64,000 nucleotides of DNA from JAMXLO01 sp963819855 (lineage in GTDB: Bacteria; Pseudomonadota; Alphaproteobacteria; Acetobacterales; Acetobacteraceae): contig CAWFYC010000021.1 of the NCBI GenBank assembly GCA_963819855.1, positions 186,001 to 250,000 on the forward strand. The letters run 5' to 3'. A program made the translations under genes and the position numbers. Shown here one piece after another: positions 45,733 to 54,828 of the stretch. How positions within the stretch are numbered: position 1 is the stretch's first letter; the number at the start of each line of letters is the position of its first letter. The notes below the pieces were generated by a model. That model had not been told where the DNA came from. It ran no database searches and worked only from the letters and a program-made list of their open reading frames with translations.

Positions 45733-46472
45733 GGGAAGGGTATATGCGGCGGCGGGGGAGGGGTGGAAGAGGCGAACGTTGAGGCATTCGGTGCCGTATA
45801 GTGTCTGCGTGAGCCGGCGCGGCGCCTCGCGTCCACAGCGAATATACTCGAAGCCGACGCTGGTTGTAGGTCGACGATCGGAAATACTCGGCTGCGATCG
45901 CGTAGCGGGCCAATAACGAGGCGGGGGGTGTCGGCAAAACAGTGCCACCAAAATCTCGCCCAAAGGGCGCAGACGGCCCGTCAGCTCTCGATGATCGAGC
46001 GGCCGAAGGATTCGGTCCAATGCCGCCAGCCGCGACCGGCCAGTCGAAGGTGCTAGAGCGGCTTCAGGCAGAGTGGAATCGCGACGGGATGATGGGTTTC
46101 GCTGCGCTCTACCCATCCTACCGCAACGAGCGCGCAGCAACTCGTAGGATGGGTAGAGCGCAGCGAAACCCATCGAGCCAGATGACTACGCCTACGGTCA
46201 CTCGTCAGTGCCATCGGAACGATTTACCCACGACCGTCGCGTCCATGATCGAGCCGCGGCCTGGGTTTTGTCCCCGAATGGTGGTGTAGGAGCTGTGGGT
46301 AAGTGGCTTGCCTGCGCGACCGCCGAGAGGTTCCGACATGACATTGCTGCGCGAGATGATCTGGTTTGCCGCGTAGCGGTTAATGGAGCCGGAGACCGAT
46401 ATTCTATGCAGGCGCGGCAGCACGCCAGCGATTCGCTGCCTGGTTGTCTTCCTCAAACGCGCGGCGCGACGC
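45733..46472. other. Long intergenic region
   Basis: 740 bases between dapF and the chemoreceptor gene, with no open frame that looks coding in G+C pattern or family content. It should hold the dapF promoter on the minus strand. The only clear structure is the inverted repeat at 46091-46174. Confidence 0.6.
46091..46174. repeat. Long inverted repeat, dispersed family copy 2
   Basis: Arms 46091-46121 and 46144-46174 are perfect 31-base inverted complements around a 22-base spacer. The first 27 bases of each arm are the same sequence as in the copy at 24690-24785, with single-base differences. Confidence 0.9.
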
Positions 46473-48923
46473 TCAGGCGGCGCGCGCCGCTTCGCCGCCG
46501 ATCCGCAGTAGCGCCTGATCGACCCGCCTCGTCACCGCCGCATCGGGCGGGAACGCCAGCCCGACCACACCGTCATGGCCATGCACCACACGGCCGGTCA
46601 CCGGACCATCCGCGCCCGGCAGCTCCAGCAACACCTGGATGCCAGGATCGGCCCGCCACGCCAGCCGCAATGTGATCCCGCCGCGCGAGATGTCCTCTAT
46701 TGGTGCGCGCTCCTGCACGCCGCCCGGCAGGCTGACCACGGCGACCGCGCCATCACCGGGGATTCGTTCGAACCGCCGGCGATCCTCCTCGTTGGCGTTG
46801 GCCATGGCTTCCAGGAACTGCGTCACCTGGTCCCGCAACGTGTCGGCGTCGCGTCCCACCTCACCAGCGCCGCTTAGCACCTTGGCGCTCGCCAGATCAG
46901 TCTGCCCGGCGATCGTCGAGACCTCCTGCATCGCCTGATTGGCCTCCTGAGCCGAAACGGTGACCGCCTGCACGCCAGCGGCAATCTCGCGCGTGGACGA
47001 AGCCTGCTCTTCGACCGCGGCGGCGATTGCCGTCGCCACCTGCTCGACCTCGCCGATCGCCGTCGCGACATCGCGCACCGCGGTGACCGCCTCGGCGGTA
47101 GCGGCGCGGATGGCGGCGACCTGAGCGGCGATCTCCTCCGTCGCCTTGGCAGTCTGGGTGGCCAGGCCCTTCACCTCGCCGGCGACGACGGCAAATCCCC
47201 TGCCGGCCTCGCCGGCTCGCGCCGCCTCGATAGTCGCGTTCAGCGCCAGCAGGTTGGTTTGGCCAGCGATGTCGGTGATCAGCCGCACCACATCGCCGAT
47301 CCGATCTGCAAGCGCAGCCATGTCGGTCACCTTGGCATCGGTCGTGGAGGCACGTTGCACCGCCTCCTGCGCTGCCTGCGTGGCCCGCGCCACCTGTTGG
47401 CTGATCTCGTTGATGCTGGCCGACATCTCCTCGGACGCCGAAGCCACTGCGGCCAGGTTGGCGGCTGACGCCGATGCGCCTTCGGCGACGGCCGAGGCCC
47501 GGTCGCGCGTCCGCTGCGCCGCCTGCGACATCTCGCTCGCGGTGTCCCGCATAGTGGCAGCCGACCGCGCAAGATTGGCCATCACGCCTCCAGTTGAGGT
47601 GCCGAAATCCCGTGTGTAACGATCCGTCTCTGCCTGCCGTCGTTCCTTGAGCGCGTGCGCCTCGTCAGCCGTGGCGCGCAGGCGATGCGCGTGGCGCGCG
47701 TTGTCCTTGAACACCAGCAGCGCGCGGGCCATGTCGCCCACCTCATCGGCGTGTTGTTGGCCGGTGACATCGGCACTCAGATCGCCTTCGGCGAGCCGTG
47801 CCATCGCCGCCCGCAGCCCGGTGACCCGCGCCACGAGGCTGCGGCCGATATACAGCCAGACGACCAGGACCGCGCCGACCACGCTGACGCCGGCGATCGC
47901 CAGCATCACTGCGATCCCGAAGGCGATCGAGCCATGTGACCGATCGGTGGCGGCGCGTGCGTCCTGGCCTACCTGTCCGGCCCGTCGCGCCACCTCGGCG
48001 GTCAGTGAAGCGGCGGCGGCGTTGGTTTCAGAAGACAGCGCCTGGCCAGTCTCGCGCGCTCGCAGCTCGCCCTCGCGCAGGGCGAACACGCCGTCCTCGC
48101 CCTTGCCACGGGCCAGCAGGTGCGCCACCGCATCGCGCAGCCCAGCGGTGGACTGCAAGGCCTCGACAATGTCGAGGGTCTCGCCAATGTGGTCGGCCAA
48201 CTCAGCGAATTCCTTTTCCGCTGCCGCCACCGCGGCCGGGTCCTGAGCCAATACCGCACGCGCCAGCAGGCCGGACGCCAGGGTGACGCTGCTTTGCAGA
48301 TCAGCGAAGCCTTCGACCAGCGGCACCGCTTTCGACACCAGTGAAAGCAGCGTTCTGGTCGCCTCGCTCGGATTGCCGCCACCGGACATCGACATCATCG
48401 CGATGTCCGTATGCGCCTGCGCACCGACCGGACGCAGGATGTCAATCACCCGCTCCTGCCCAGCGGTCACCGCCGCCATTGCCGCCTCGCGACGTGCGGT
48501 CAGCGTGATCCGCGTCTCCACCGCGCGATCGAGCGCGGTCAGTTTGTCACGCATCGCCTGGGTCAGCTGCCGCTCCGCCTCGATCGACGCCTGGTCCACC
48601 TCGAACGTAGACAGCGAATCAAGCCGGCGCGCCACTGTGGCCTGGTCCTGGTTCAGGCTCTGGAACAGCCGGAGACGCTCGGCCTGGGTTGGCGAATCCA
48701 ACAGTTTTGGCGCGTCTCCACTCAGCGTCTGCGCATCATTGGCGAGGCCGAATGTCGCCACCATTTCCGGAAGATTGTGTGTCGCCACTCCGTCGAGCAG
48801 CGCGCCGGTGCGCGACAACAGCAGCCAAGCGGCGAGGCTGGCCAGGACGGTGGTGCCTGCGATCGCGCCAAAGGCGAGGAACAACCGCGCGCGAATGCCA
48901 AGCTGCGGGTGAAGCAGGCTCAT
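46473..48923 (-). CDS. Methyl-accepting chemotaxis protein with C-terminal PilZ domain
   Basis: 816 residues. TM1 is about 15-37, an all-helical sensor region of roughly 300 residues follows, TM2 is about 335-360, then a HAMP domain, the long methylation/signalling coiled coil with the tip QTNLLALNATIEAARAGEAG, and a PilZ domain in the last 100 residues. The PilZ c-di-GMP motifs are present: RRFER (RxxxR) and DISRGG (DxSxxG). The protein could therefore couple an external signal and c-di-GMP to CheA. There is no CheR-binding pentapeptide at the end. It lies 87 bases downstream of a TRAP-type binding protein on the same strand. Confidence 0.92.
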   Translation of the reverse strand: MSLLHPQLGIRARLFLAFGAIAGTTVLASLAAWLLLSRTGALLDGVATHNLPEMVATFGLANDAQTLSGDAPKLLDSPTQAERLRLFQSLNQDQATVARRLDSLSTFEVDQASIEAERQLTQAMRDKLTALDRAVETRITLTARREAAMAAVTAGQERVIDILRPVGAQAHTDIAMMSMSGGGNPSEATRTLLSLVSKAVPLVEGFADLQSSVTLASGLLARAVLAQDPAAVAAAEKEFAELADHIGETLDIVEALQSTAGLRDAVAHLLARGKGEDGVFALREGELRARETGQALSSETNAAAASLTAEVARRAGQVGQDARAATDRSHGSIAFGIAVMLAIAGVSVVGAVLVVWLYIGRSLVARVTGLRAAMARLAEGDLSADVTGQQHADEVGDMARALLVFKDNARHAHRLRATADEAHALKERRQAETDRYTRDFGTSTGGVMANLARSAATMRDTASEMSQAAQRTRDRASAVAEGASASAANLAAVASASEEMSASINEISQQVARATQAAQEAVQRASTTDAKVTDMAALADRIGDVVRLITDIAGQTNLLALNATIEAARAGEAGRGFAVVAGEVKGLATQTAKATEEIAAQVAAIRAATAEAVTAVRDVATAIGEVEQVATAIAAAVEEQASSTREIAAGVQAVTVSAQEANQAMQEVSTIAGQTDLASAKVLSGAGEVGRDADTLRDQVTQFLEAMANANEEDRRRFERIPGDGAVAVVSLPGGVQERAPIEDISRGGITLRLAWRADPGIQVLLELPGADGPVTGRVVHGHDGVVGLAFPPDAAVTRRVDQALLRIGGEAARAA

Positions 48924-49010
48924 CGCATGATCCTCAGCTCAGACGCAGCATCGCGTCGATTGTTGCATCGCCAGGGCATCCCGGCCCACGCACCGCCGGC
49001 GCCGCCATCG

Positions 49011-50066
49011 TCAGTTGGCCGCGACCTTGGACTGCTGGACCAACTCGCTCGCCCGCGTCAGCAGCCGTTCGCCGTCGATGCCGGCCTTGCTCATCGTGGC
49101 CTTCCAGTCGTCGTAGGCCGGCCGGATCGCGCGGCGTAGTTCGGCGGTCTGCTCGGGGGTGAACTCGATGTAGGTGTAGCGGGGATCGGCGCGGAATTTC
49201 GCCCGTGCCACGTCCTCGGTCGCATCGCGCACGCGCGCGTCATTGGCGGCGAATTCGCGGCCGGCCGCGTCGACCACCGCGCGCAGATCCTCGGGCAGCG
49301 CTTCCCAGCTCGCACGGTTCATCACCAGCATCAATCCGGTGGCAGCGAAATGAACATCCGCCGCCACGCTCAACAGATCCGACAGCATCTTGCCGCCTGC
49401 CGCTGGGGTGACCACCGTGGAATCCATGTAGTACATGATGGCGTCGACGGTGCCGTTGGTCAGCAATTCACTGAGCATGTCGAATGGCACACCGATAGGG
49501 ATAGCGCCCAGCAGGGCCAGCGCCCGCCCGGCGGTGGCACTGGGCGTGCGCACCCGCAGCCCACGAAAATCCTTGACTGAAGTGATCTTCCGGCCGGTGG
49601 TGAAGATGCTGGCCGGCGGCATCGTATTCAACGCAAGCACCTTGACCGAATCGTACTCCCTGTCGAGCAGGCCTTCCTGGAACAGCGTCGTCAGCACTTT
49701 GCCGCCGACCGCGGCGGTACCGAACAACAGCGGCAGATCGACCACTGAACTGCGCGGGAAACGACCCGGGTGATAGCCCTGCACGGTCTGCGTCAGTTCG
49801 ATTTCACCACGTTCCATAGCCGGAAGGTAGTTCGCGGGCGAGTTGCTTGGGTCGAAGCCCCGAAGCTCGACGGCCAGGCTCCCGCCAGAACGCACCTCGA
49901 CCGTCTGGCGAAACACCTCCAGCACGCCGCCAAAGTGCGGCGCCTTCGCCGGGGTGAGGGCGTCGAAGCGCAACGTCCGCGGTTCCGCGCGCGCGACGGT
50001 GCCCCCGCCAGCGAGCAGCGTGGACAGCGCCATGATTCGGATCGTCGCTTGTCGTCTGGTGTACAT
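49011..50066 (-). CDS. TRAP transporter substrate-binding protein (DctP family), solitary
   Basis: 351 residues, with a signal peptide containing a twin-arginine-like TRRQATIRI start and ending near ARA at residue 27. The mature part has the DctP pattern: GEIELTQTVQGYHPGRFP, GLRVRTPSATAGRALALLGA (substrate-carboxylate arginine) and FDMLSELLTNGTVDAIMYYM. No DctQ or DctM membrane gene is nearby. Its position directly upstream of the chemoreceptor suggests it may act as a periplasmic ligand-binding partner for sensing rather than uptake. That is inference. Confidence 0.88.
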   Translation of the reverse strand: MYTRRQATIRIMALSTLLAGGGTVARAEPRTLRFDALTPAKAPHFGGVLEVFRQTVEVRSGGSLAVELRGFDPSNSPANYLPAMERGEIELTQTVQGYHPGRFPRSSVVDLPLLFGTAAVGGKVLTTLFQEGLLDREYDSVKVLALNTMPPASIFTTGRKITSVKDFRGLRVRTPSATAGRALALLGAIPIGVPFDMLSELLTNGTVDAIMYYMDSTVVTPAAGGKMLSDLLSVAADVHFAATGLMLVMNRASWEALPEDLRAVVDAAGREFAANDARVRDATEDVARAKFRADPRYTYIEFTPEQTAELRRAIRPAYDDWKATMSKAGIDGERLLTRASELVQQSKVAAN

Positions 50067-50263
50067 GCCCCAACAACCTCCGGATGGATGATGGAGGAGT
50101 GAAGCGGCACACGGCGCCGCGAGACGATCCTCCTCCGCCGATCGGGGAGAGCTACACGTGGATGATTAAGTCCCGATTAAAGGGAAGCCGAGCAACGTCC
50201 GTTCGTCGCCGTGACCGAATGGCAGCACGGCCGTTGCATGAGGTGCAAAATCAGGTTGTCGTC

Positions 50264-50312
50264 TGGTGCTGCTGGTCAGGATTGAACTGACGACCTCCCC
50301 CTTACCAAGGGG
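50264..50312 (-). repeat. 49-nt tRNA-Thr 3' fragment (putative attachment site)
   Basis: Identical to 57119-57167: CCA end, acceptor 3' strand, T arm, variable loop and part of the anticodon arm through the anticodon GGT. The match stops at the fourth G of the anticodon stem. It is not a functional tRNA. It marks the left edge of the island. Confidence 0.88.
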
Positions 50313-50888
50313 AAGGGAAACCGCGAGAACCGGCGCATATGGGAACAGCATGACGCGATTCTGCGGGAAAACGGCGGCAGTTGGTCGCGACCGCCCGAAG
50401 ATATGGCCTGGTCCGATGCGCACCGGGCGGCGCGGGACGATATCACCCGCTCATACGGCGACGCGCCGCTCTGGGGCTTCAAGGACCCGCGGACATTGCT
50501 GGTTCTCGATTTCCGGCGGAAGGCACTGCCTAACATCACCTTCGTGGGGACCTTTCGTCATCCGGCACTGGTCGCGGCATCGCTCTGCCTGCGCGACGGC
50601 GGGAAGGCGGATCATTGGCTTAGCGTCTGGGCGCATTACAACATGCGGCTTCTGGCACTGCATGAAACAAGTCCGTTCCCGATCATTCAATTCGATCTCG
50701 ACGATGACGTCTATGGCCGCTCACTCACGCGGATCATCGACCAACTGGGCCTGTACGCTCCGTTATGGACGGAATTTTTCGACCCCGAACTGCGGCACCA
50801 CGAAACGACGGCCATGATCCCATTGCCGGAACCCATCAGCCGCCTCCATGATGCACTTCGCGCCATCGCGCTGGACCCGGAACGTTGA
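50313..50888 (+). pseudogene. Sulfotransferase-family gene truncated at the tRNA fragment
   Basis: The frame is open from the tRNA fragment edge and reads GNRENRRIWEQHDAILRENG, then GFKDPRTLLVLDFW-type sequence and FRHPALVAASLCLRDGGKAD (3'-phosphate-binding R-HP block). This is the middle and C-terminal part of a sulfotransferase-like family. The N-terminal PAPS 5'-phosphosulfate loop that should precede it is missing exactly where the tRNA sequence begins. Internal ATG 50403 could start a 161-residue product, but without the cofactor loop. A TGATG overlap at 50886 leads to a 20-codon frame ending at 50950. Confidence 0.72.
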
Positions 50889-50946
50889 TGGACCACGTAT
50901 CCGAGGACGCGCATAAGGCGGTCAACAGTACAAGCGGGAGACCCGT

Positions 50947-51948
50947 CTGACCCAGTTCATCCTCCATATCGGGCCGCACAAGACCGGCACCACCTACATT
51001 CAGGAAGCGCTAGCTGCGCTCAGCGATAAGTTGCTCCAGCGCCGTGTTCACGTTCCATTGATCTGGAGCGCCGCGCCGGGACTACCGAGCCACATGCGGC
51101 TCGTATGGGCCCTGCGAGACGGTGATGTCAGCCAGATCGAGCCACAGATGCGGGAGATTCTCGGGTGTGGATATCGTTATGTTATCGTCTCGTGTGAGGC
51201 CCTGTCCCGCCTGGATCAGGGTCAGATCGCGCGGTTGCGCGCCCTTCTGGGGAAGGCGCCCGCCTGGATCGTGTATTATCTACGGCGTTCGCCCGAACGG
51301 ATGCGCTCGTTGTGGCAGGAGGTCGTCAAGTTTGGTTCCTCGATCACGTTTCCAGAATATGTTGGGGAACAATTGTCACGCTTCGCTCATTCCGAATTTC
51401 GTGATGTCAATTCCATCGACCGGTTCACCCGCGTTTTTGGCGCGTCCCAGATCAGGCTGGTCTCATATAGCCATCTTGCCGATGAAAACGTTGACATCGT
51501 CGGCCATTTCCTGACATCCTTTCTCAACTTCTCCGACATCGCGCCGCAGCCCACCAGGCGATCCAACGTGTCACTCCCGATATTCGATACGGAACTGATC
51601 CGCGCTCTAAATGCCATCCATGCGCGCCATGGTGGTGAACGGTCGCCAGCGCTTCGCGAATGGTATCTGGCCCACCGAGAGGGCCGGGTGCCCGCGTGGC
51701 TGCCGCGTGCGATGCGCGACGATGTGGGCGTGTTTCAGCTGGATGAGGCGACGTGGCCTTTCGCCGGCGCGAACCAGGACCTCGTGACCCGATACCGTTC
51801 GTCATTCGTCACGACCACACGGAAAGACGGACCTCATGTGCCGCGCGCGATTGATGCGCGGTTCGTCCGTCAGGATTACCTGCTGGCGCCGGATGTCACC
51901 AAGGCGCTGCGCGACATACACGAGGAATTTGTAGGGAGACTTCAGTGA
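50947..51948 (+). CDS. Sulfotransferase-like protein (CTG start?)
   Basis: About 333 residues. The N-terminal FILHIGPHKTGTTYIQEAL is a clear 5'-phosphosulfate-binding loop (H-x-G-x-x-K-T-G-T-T) of PAPS-dependent sulfotransferase-like proteins; IVYYLRRSPERMRSLWQEVV is the likely 3'-phosphate site. The family start falls at CTG 50947, five to six bases after GGGAG, and no ATG, GTG or TTG is available in frame after the stop at 50914. The first standard start (51031, TTG) would remove the cofactor loop. So either a CTG start or a mutated ATG. Confidence 0.7.
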   Translation: MTQFILHIGPHKTGTTYIQEALAALSDKLLQRRVHVPLIWSAAPGLPSHMRLVWALRDGDVSQIEPQMREILGCGYRYVIVSCEALSRLDQGQIARLRALLGKAPAWIVYYLRRSPERMRSLWQEVVKFGSSITFPEYVGEQLSRFAHSEFRDVNSIDRFTRVFGASQIRLVSYSHLADENVDIVGHFLTSFLNFSDIAPQPTRRSNVSLPIFDTELIRALNAIHARHGGERSPALREWYLAHREGRVPAWLPRAMRDDVGVFQLDEATWPFAGANQDLVTRYRSSFVTTTRKDGPHVPRAIDARFVRQDYLLAPDVTKALRDIHEEFVGRLQ

Positions 51949-52485
51949 ACTTTCCGATCAAGCGAGTGATCCCGTCGCCCGCCGTCGGACGGCTTATGAG
52001 CGTGTGAGAAGGGGACATTGGGCTGTTCAAGGCCCACGAAGGGACAAAGTTTATCCCAGCCGTCGCCATCGACAATGCTCATCTCCAACAGATCGGAGCG
52101 GCCTGAGAAATACTGCCTGACGTCGGCATAATGCCGGCGGTAAGCGGCGAGGTATTTTTCCCGGTCGAAGGTGACGGTTTCGTAAATCGTCATGCGCCGC
52201 ATGATGGCAATGTCGTCGTCCATTCCCTTGATCGATTTGGTCCGCGATGCTTACCCCGCCGAGGTTAGCCACGATTCCAGGTTCCTCGTGGTCGGCACGA
52301 ATCTTGAACCTGAAAACTTGGAATCCAGATGCTTGTAGAACACCACCACACCATTGTCGGCGCCGCCTTCCCATTGGCGGAGGACCTCAAATCGCGGGTT
52401 GTGCGTCACGCGGTTATATCCCAGCAGCCGCAACGCCTCGCAAAAGGAAACGGTTTCGGTCCTTCCAAGGCCAATCCCTCAACAC
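51942..52485 (-). pseudogene. Sulfotransferase-family pseudogene
   Basis: Reading leftward, GLGRTETVSFCEALRLLGYN and VVVFYKHLDSKFSGSRFV are the start of a NodH-like/Sulfotransfer_4 protein. An in-frame TAA at 52251-52253 interrupts it, after which the same frame continues with MRRMTIYETVTFDREKYLAA, YRRHYADVRQYFSGRSDLL and GDGWDKLCPFVGL, the normal C-terminus. The start is also damaged: GTG/TTG at 52485-52480 is one base out of frame with GLGRT. Nonsense and start damage together argue for a true pseudogene. Confidence 0.75.
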
Positions 52486-52608
52486 GGCCTGCGAAGCATG
52501 CAACGAGATCCTCAGCTGATCGGAAAATGTGCCGCCGGCGACGCCGTTTCGGCGGTCACATAAACGACGAGAGCGACGGCCCGGTCAAGTGGGACGCGCG
52601 GTGCGCGA

Positions 52609-53343
52609 TCAACTGAGTGAGGTCAGCACACCCAGCGGGTAGGATGTGCGCCAGTTCTGCTTCTGCACAGGTGCGGCGCTCGCGGCCCGGCATATGGCCA
52701 CTGCCGATGGATGCTGCTGATCCACGAACAGGAACTGTAACTGACGCGGCCCGTCTGCTGAGCACCTGATGCTTCGTTCCCATAAAGCGGCGACATCCGG
52801 CTGCGTCCGCACCGTCAAATCAAACAGGTAGTGGAACCAGAAATATGGATATGTACCGGTCGCCGCGGCGCCCCGTCGGTGAGACGGATGCCAACGAATC
52901 GGCCGGAATGCCTTTGACCAATTGGCGCGGCCACGACCAGAACCTCCTGATCGCGGTCCACAACTCTTGCGCGATCAGATGCTCTGGCGTGATGGCGAGG
53001 ACCAGTTCGAAATCAAACGACCCGGCTTCGGACGCGCGAACGCGAAAAACCCGCACCGGTCAGCAGAGACGGAAGCTATTCATCTAACGGCCTGACCGGA
53101 AACAGTGAGGCATCGACCCAAATGCCACCGTCGTGCAGCAACAGCCGCGCGCGCGCAATGTCGGCGACGACATGTGCGGGCTGGTCGCCAATCGGCAGAT
53201 CTTCGCCTTCCAGAAGCGCCTCCACCGCGGCACGGTCCAGGACTTTCAGCCGATAAGACGGATTGAGCCTCGCCCAGCGATCGAAATTCAACCGGAACGG
53301 TCGATTTGTCCTGTAGCCAAAGCGACCAGATGATCTTCGGCAC
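52609..53343 (-). pseudogene. Capsular-polysaccharide glycosyltransferase pseudogene
   Basis: Leftward from MPKIIWSLWLQDKSTVP, then NFDRWARLNPSYRLKVLDRA, HVVADIARARLLLHDGGIWV and DASLFPVRPLDE are a caps_synth/GT32-like enzyme with the donor-site DGGIWVDAS. The sequence is broken by one extra base near 53293, a TAG at 53076 where tryptophan is expected (DE-W-LPSLLTGAG), and at least two further frame changes before FDLTVRTQPDVAALWERS and the end at 52609. This gene is clearly dead. Confidence 0.78.
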
Positions 53344-53361
53344 GCCCTTGACGAACCTGCT

Positions 53362-54429
53362 TCACGCCAAGCCGCCGGAGGGTCGGCATGCCACGGGAGG
53401 AGCAGCCGGATCGAACCGAAGGCCCATCGCGGTGAGGATCTTCATTTTCTCCAGATCGTCCTTGGGCGAATTGGGATGGCAAACGAGCACGTCCGACATC
53501 GCGATCGGGACGACTTCGTGCCGCCAGAATTGGTCATGCGGCAGCGCCATGACGCGAAGTCCACCCGGCTGAAGCGTGCTTATGATGGGAAACCCGGCAT
53601 ATTTCGCGAATGCCGCTTCATGGGCCGCCTGATCGTGCGGAGCGCCCGTCGCCGGCGGCTGCCATTCGGGGTGTGCGCAGCGCCATTCGGGCTCCGCCAC
53701 GAGCAAGGCCAGATTCAGTGCAATCTGATCACAAAAGATGATCTGGTTCTGCAGGATGCATTCATCCAGGAAAGCCACGGCTTTCGGGTTCGCGCGAAAT
53801 GCATTGAATCCACCGCAGGCCGCGAAACCCCAGAAGCGCGATATCGGCCGTGGGTGGTAGGCGATCCGTTGGAATGCGACGTCGGCCGGTCTCAGGCTGG
53901 GCATTGGGTCGCGCAGCCAGATCGCGTCGGCGTCCGACAAAGCGACGCTGTAGCCCGCCGCCACCAGAAATCGTGCTACCGGAAATTTGAAGGCGCTCAC
54001 TGCGAGGCCTTTGGCCGAGAACCCGGTCGTGCTGACGAAGGATGAATTGAATCTGCTCTCATCGATCTCCATGAGCACGTTGGGGACGCCACGTGCATCG
54101 AGAAGGTCCGCGCTTACCTTGTCGCCGGCGAGCACCATGATAGCGTGGAATCCAATTGAGTTCATCGCGTGGATCCAGTTGAGGCCGGTCTGGATATATT
54201 CCCGGGAAATGATGGTAAATGCCAATTCCTTGCCATTGTGCACGGACGCCGCGACATCGGCGAGCCGCGCCAGATCCACCACGGAGCCCAAATCGAGCAG
54301 GGGCCTGCTGATCGGCAGCTGGGAAGCTGGCCAGGCAAAGTGGCTGAGGAGTTCGTCACGAATGTCGGCGATCACCGTGTTGCGTGGCGAGGTGCGCCGG
54401 TCGGCGGTGGGATCGCGTTCGGCGGTCAT
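53362..54429 (-). CDS. Putative nucleotide-diphospho-sugar glycosyltransferase
   Basis: 355 residues. The DxD-type metal site is in YSVALSDADAIWLRDPMPSL near residue 170, preceded by FKFPVARFLVAAG and followed by FWGFAACGGFNAFRANPKAV and FCDQIALNLAL. This pattern fits the plant-RRA/PF03407-type nucleotide-diphospho-sugar transferases. ATG 54429 is chosen; GTG 54438 is an alternative. It is intact and lies 19 bases upstream of the dead capsular transferase gene on the same strand. Acceptor unknown. Confidence 0.75.
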   Translation of the reverse strand: MTAERDPTADRRTSPRNTVIADIRDELLSHFAWPASQLPISRPLLDLGSVVDLARLADVAASVHNGKELAFTIISREYIQTGLNWIHAMNSIGFHAIMVLAGDKVSADLLDARGVPNVLMEIDESRFNSSFVSTTGFSAKGLAVSAFKFPVARFLVAAGYSVALSDADAIWLRDPMPSLRPADVAFQRIAYHPRPISRFWGFAACGGFNAFRANPKAVAFLDECILQNQIIFCDQIALNLALLVAEPEWRCAHPEWQPPATGAPHDQAAHEAAFAKYAGFPIISTLQPGGLRVMALPHDQFWRHEVVPIAMSDVLVCHPNSPKDDLEKMKILTAMGLRFDPAAPPVACRPSGGLA

Positions 54430-54828
54430 GTCCACCAATATATCATTAAATCAGGGCCCAGGGAACGGATTTGGTCAAGGGGATGGACGAAACGTGTCGG
54501 TAGCACATGATATGGTCGGATTGGGTAGCACACGATCTGTCCCCTCGTACTGGGGTTCTTTGGAGAGCCCCAAAGTGTTCCTGCAATTGAAAGGCCTGTT
54601 GTCACGCACCAAGACGCACGGCGCCCGCTAGCCACCACGTGATTGCGACAACGGCGAGCGTCGCCAGCCCCATGGTGTGGGCCCACAGTCGCAGTCACAA
54701 TCTTGGCAAACCAACCCGGATGAGGCAAAGATTCTCTTTGACGGAAAGCGGACAATCTCTAACGCGGAAATTGCAATTGGACCCGTTTTGCATCCGATAA
54801 ATGGCGTCGTACAATGGAGTAATGGTAA
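54430..54828. other. Intergenic region within the island
   Basis: About 400 bases between two divergent genes. It is AT-richer near 54435-54460 and 54720-54830, where promoters of the flanking genes may lie. I see no gene or repeat in it. Confidence 0.45.

Noticed and set aside
50264..50312. Second functional tRNA-Thr gene
   Set aside because: Only the 3' 49 bases are present; the D arm and 5' acceptor strand are missing.
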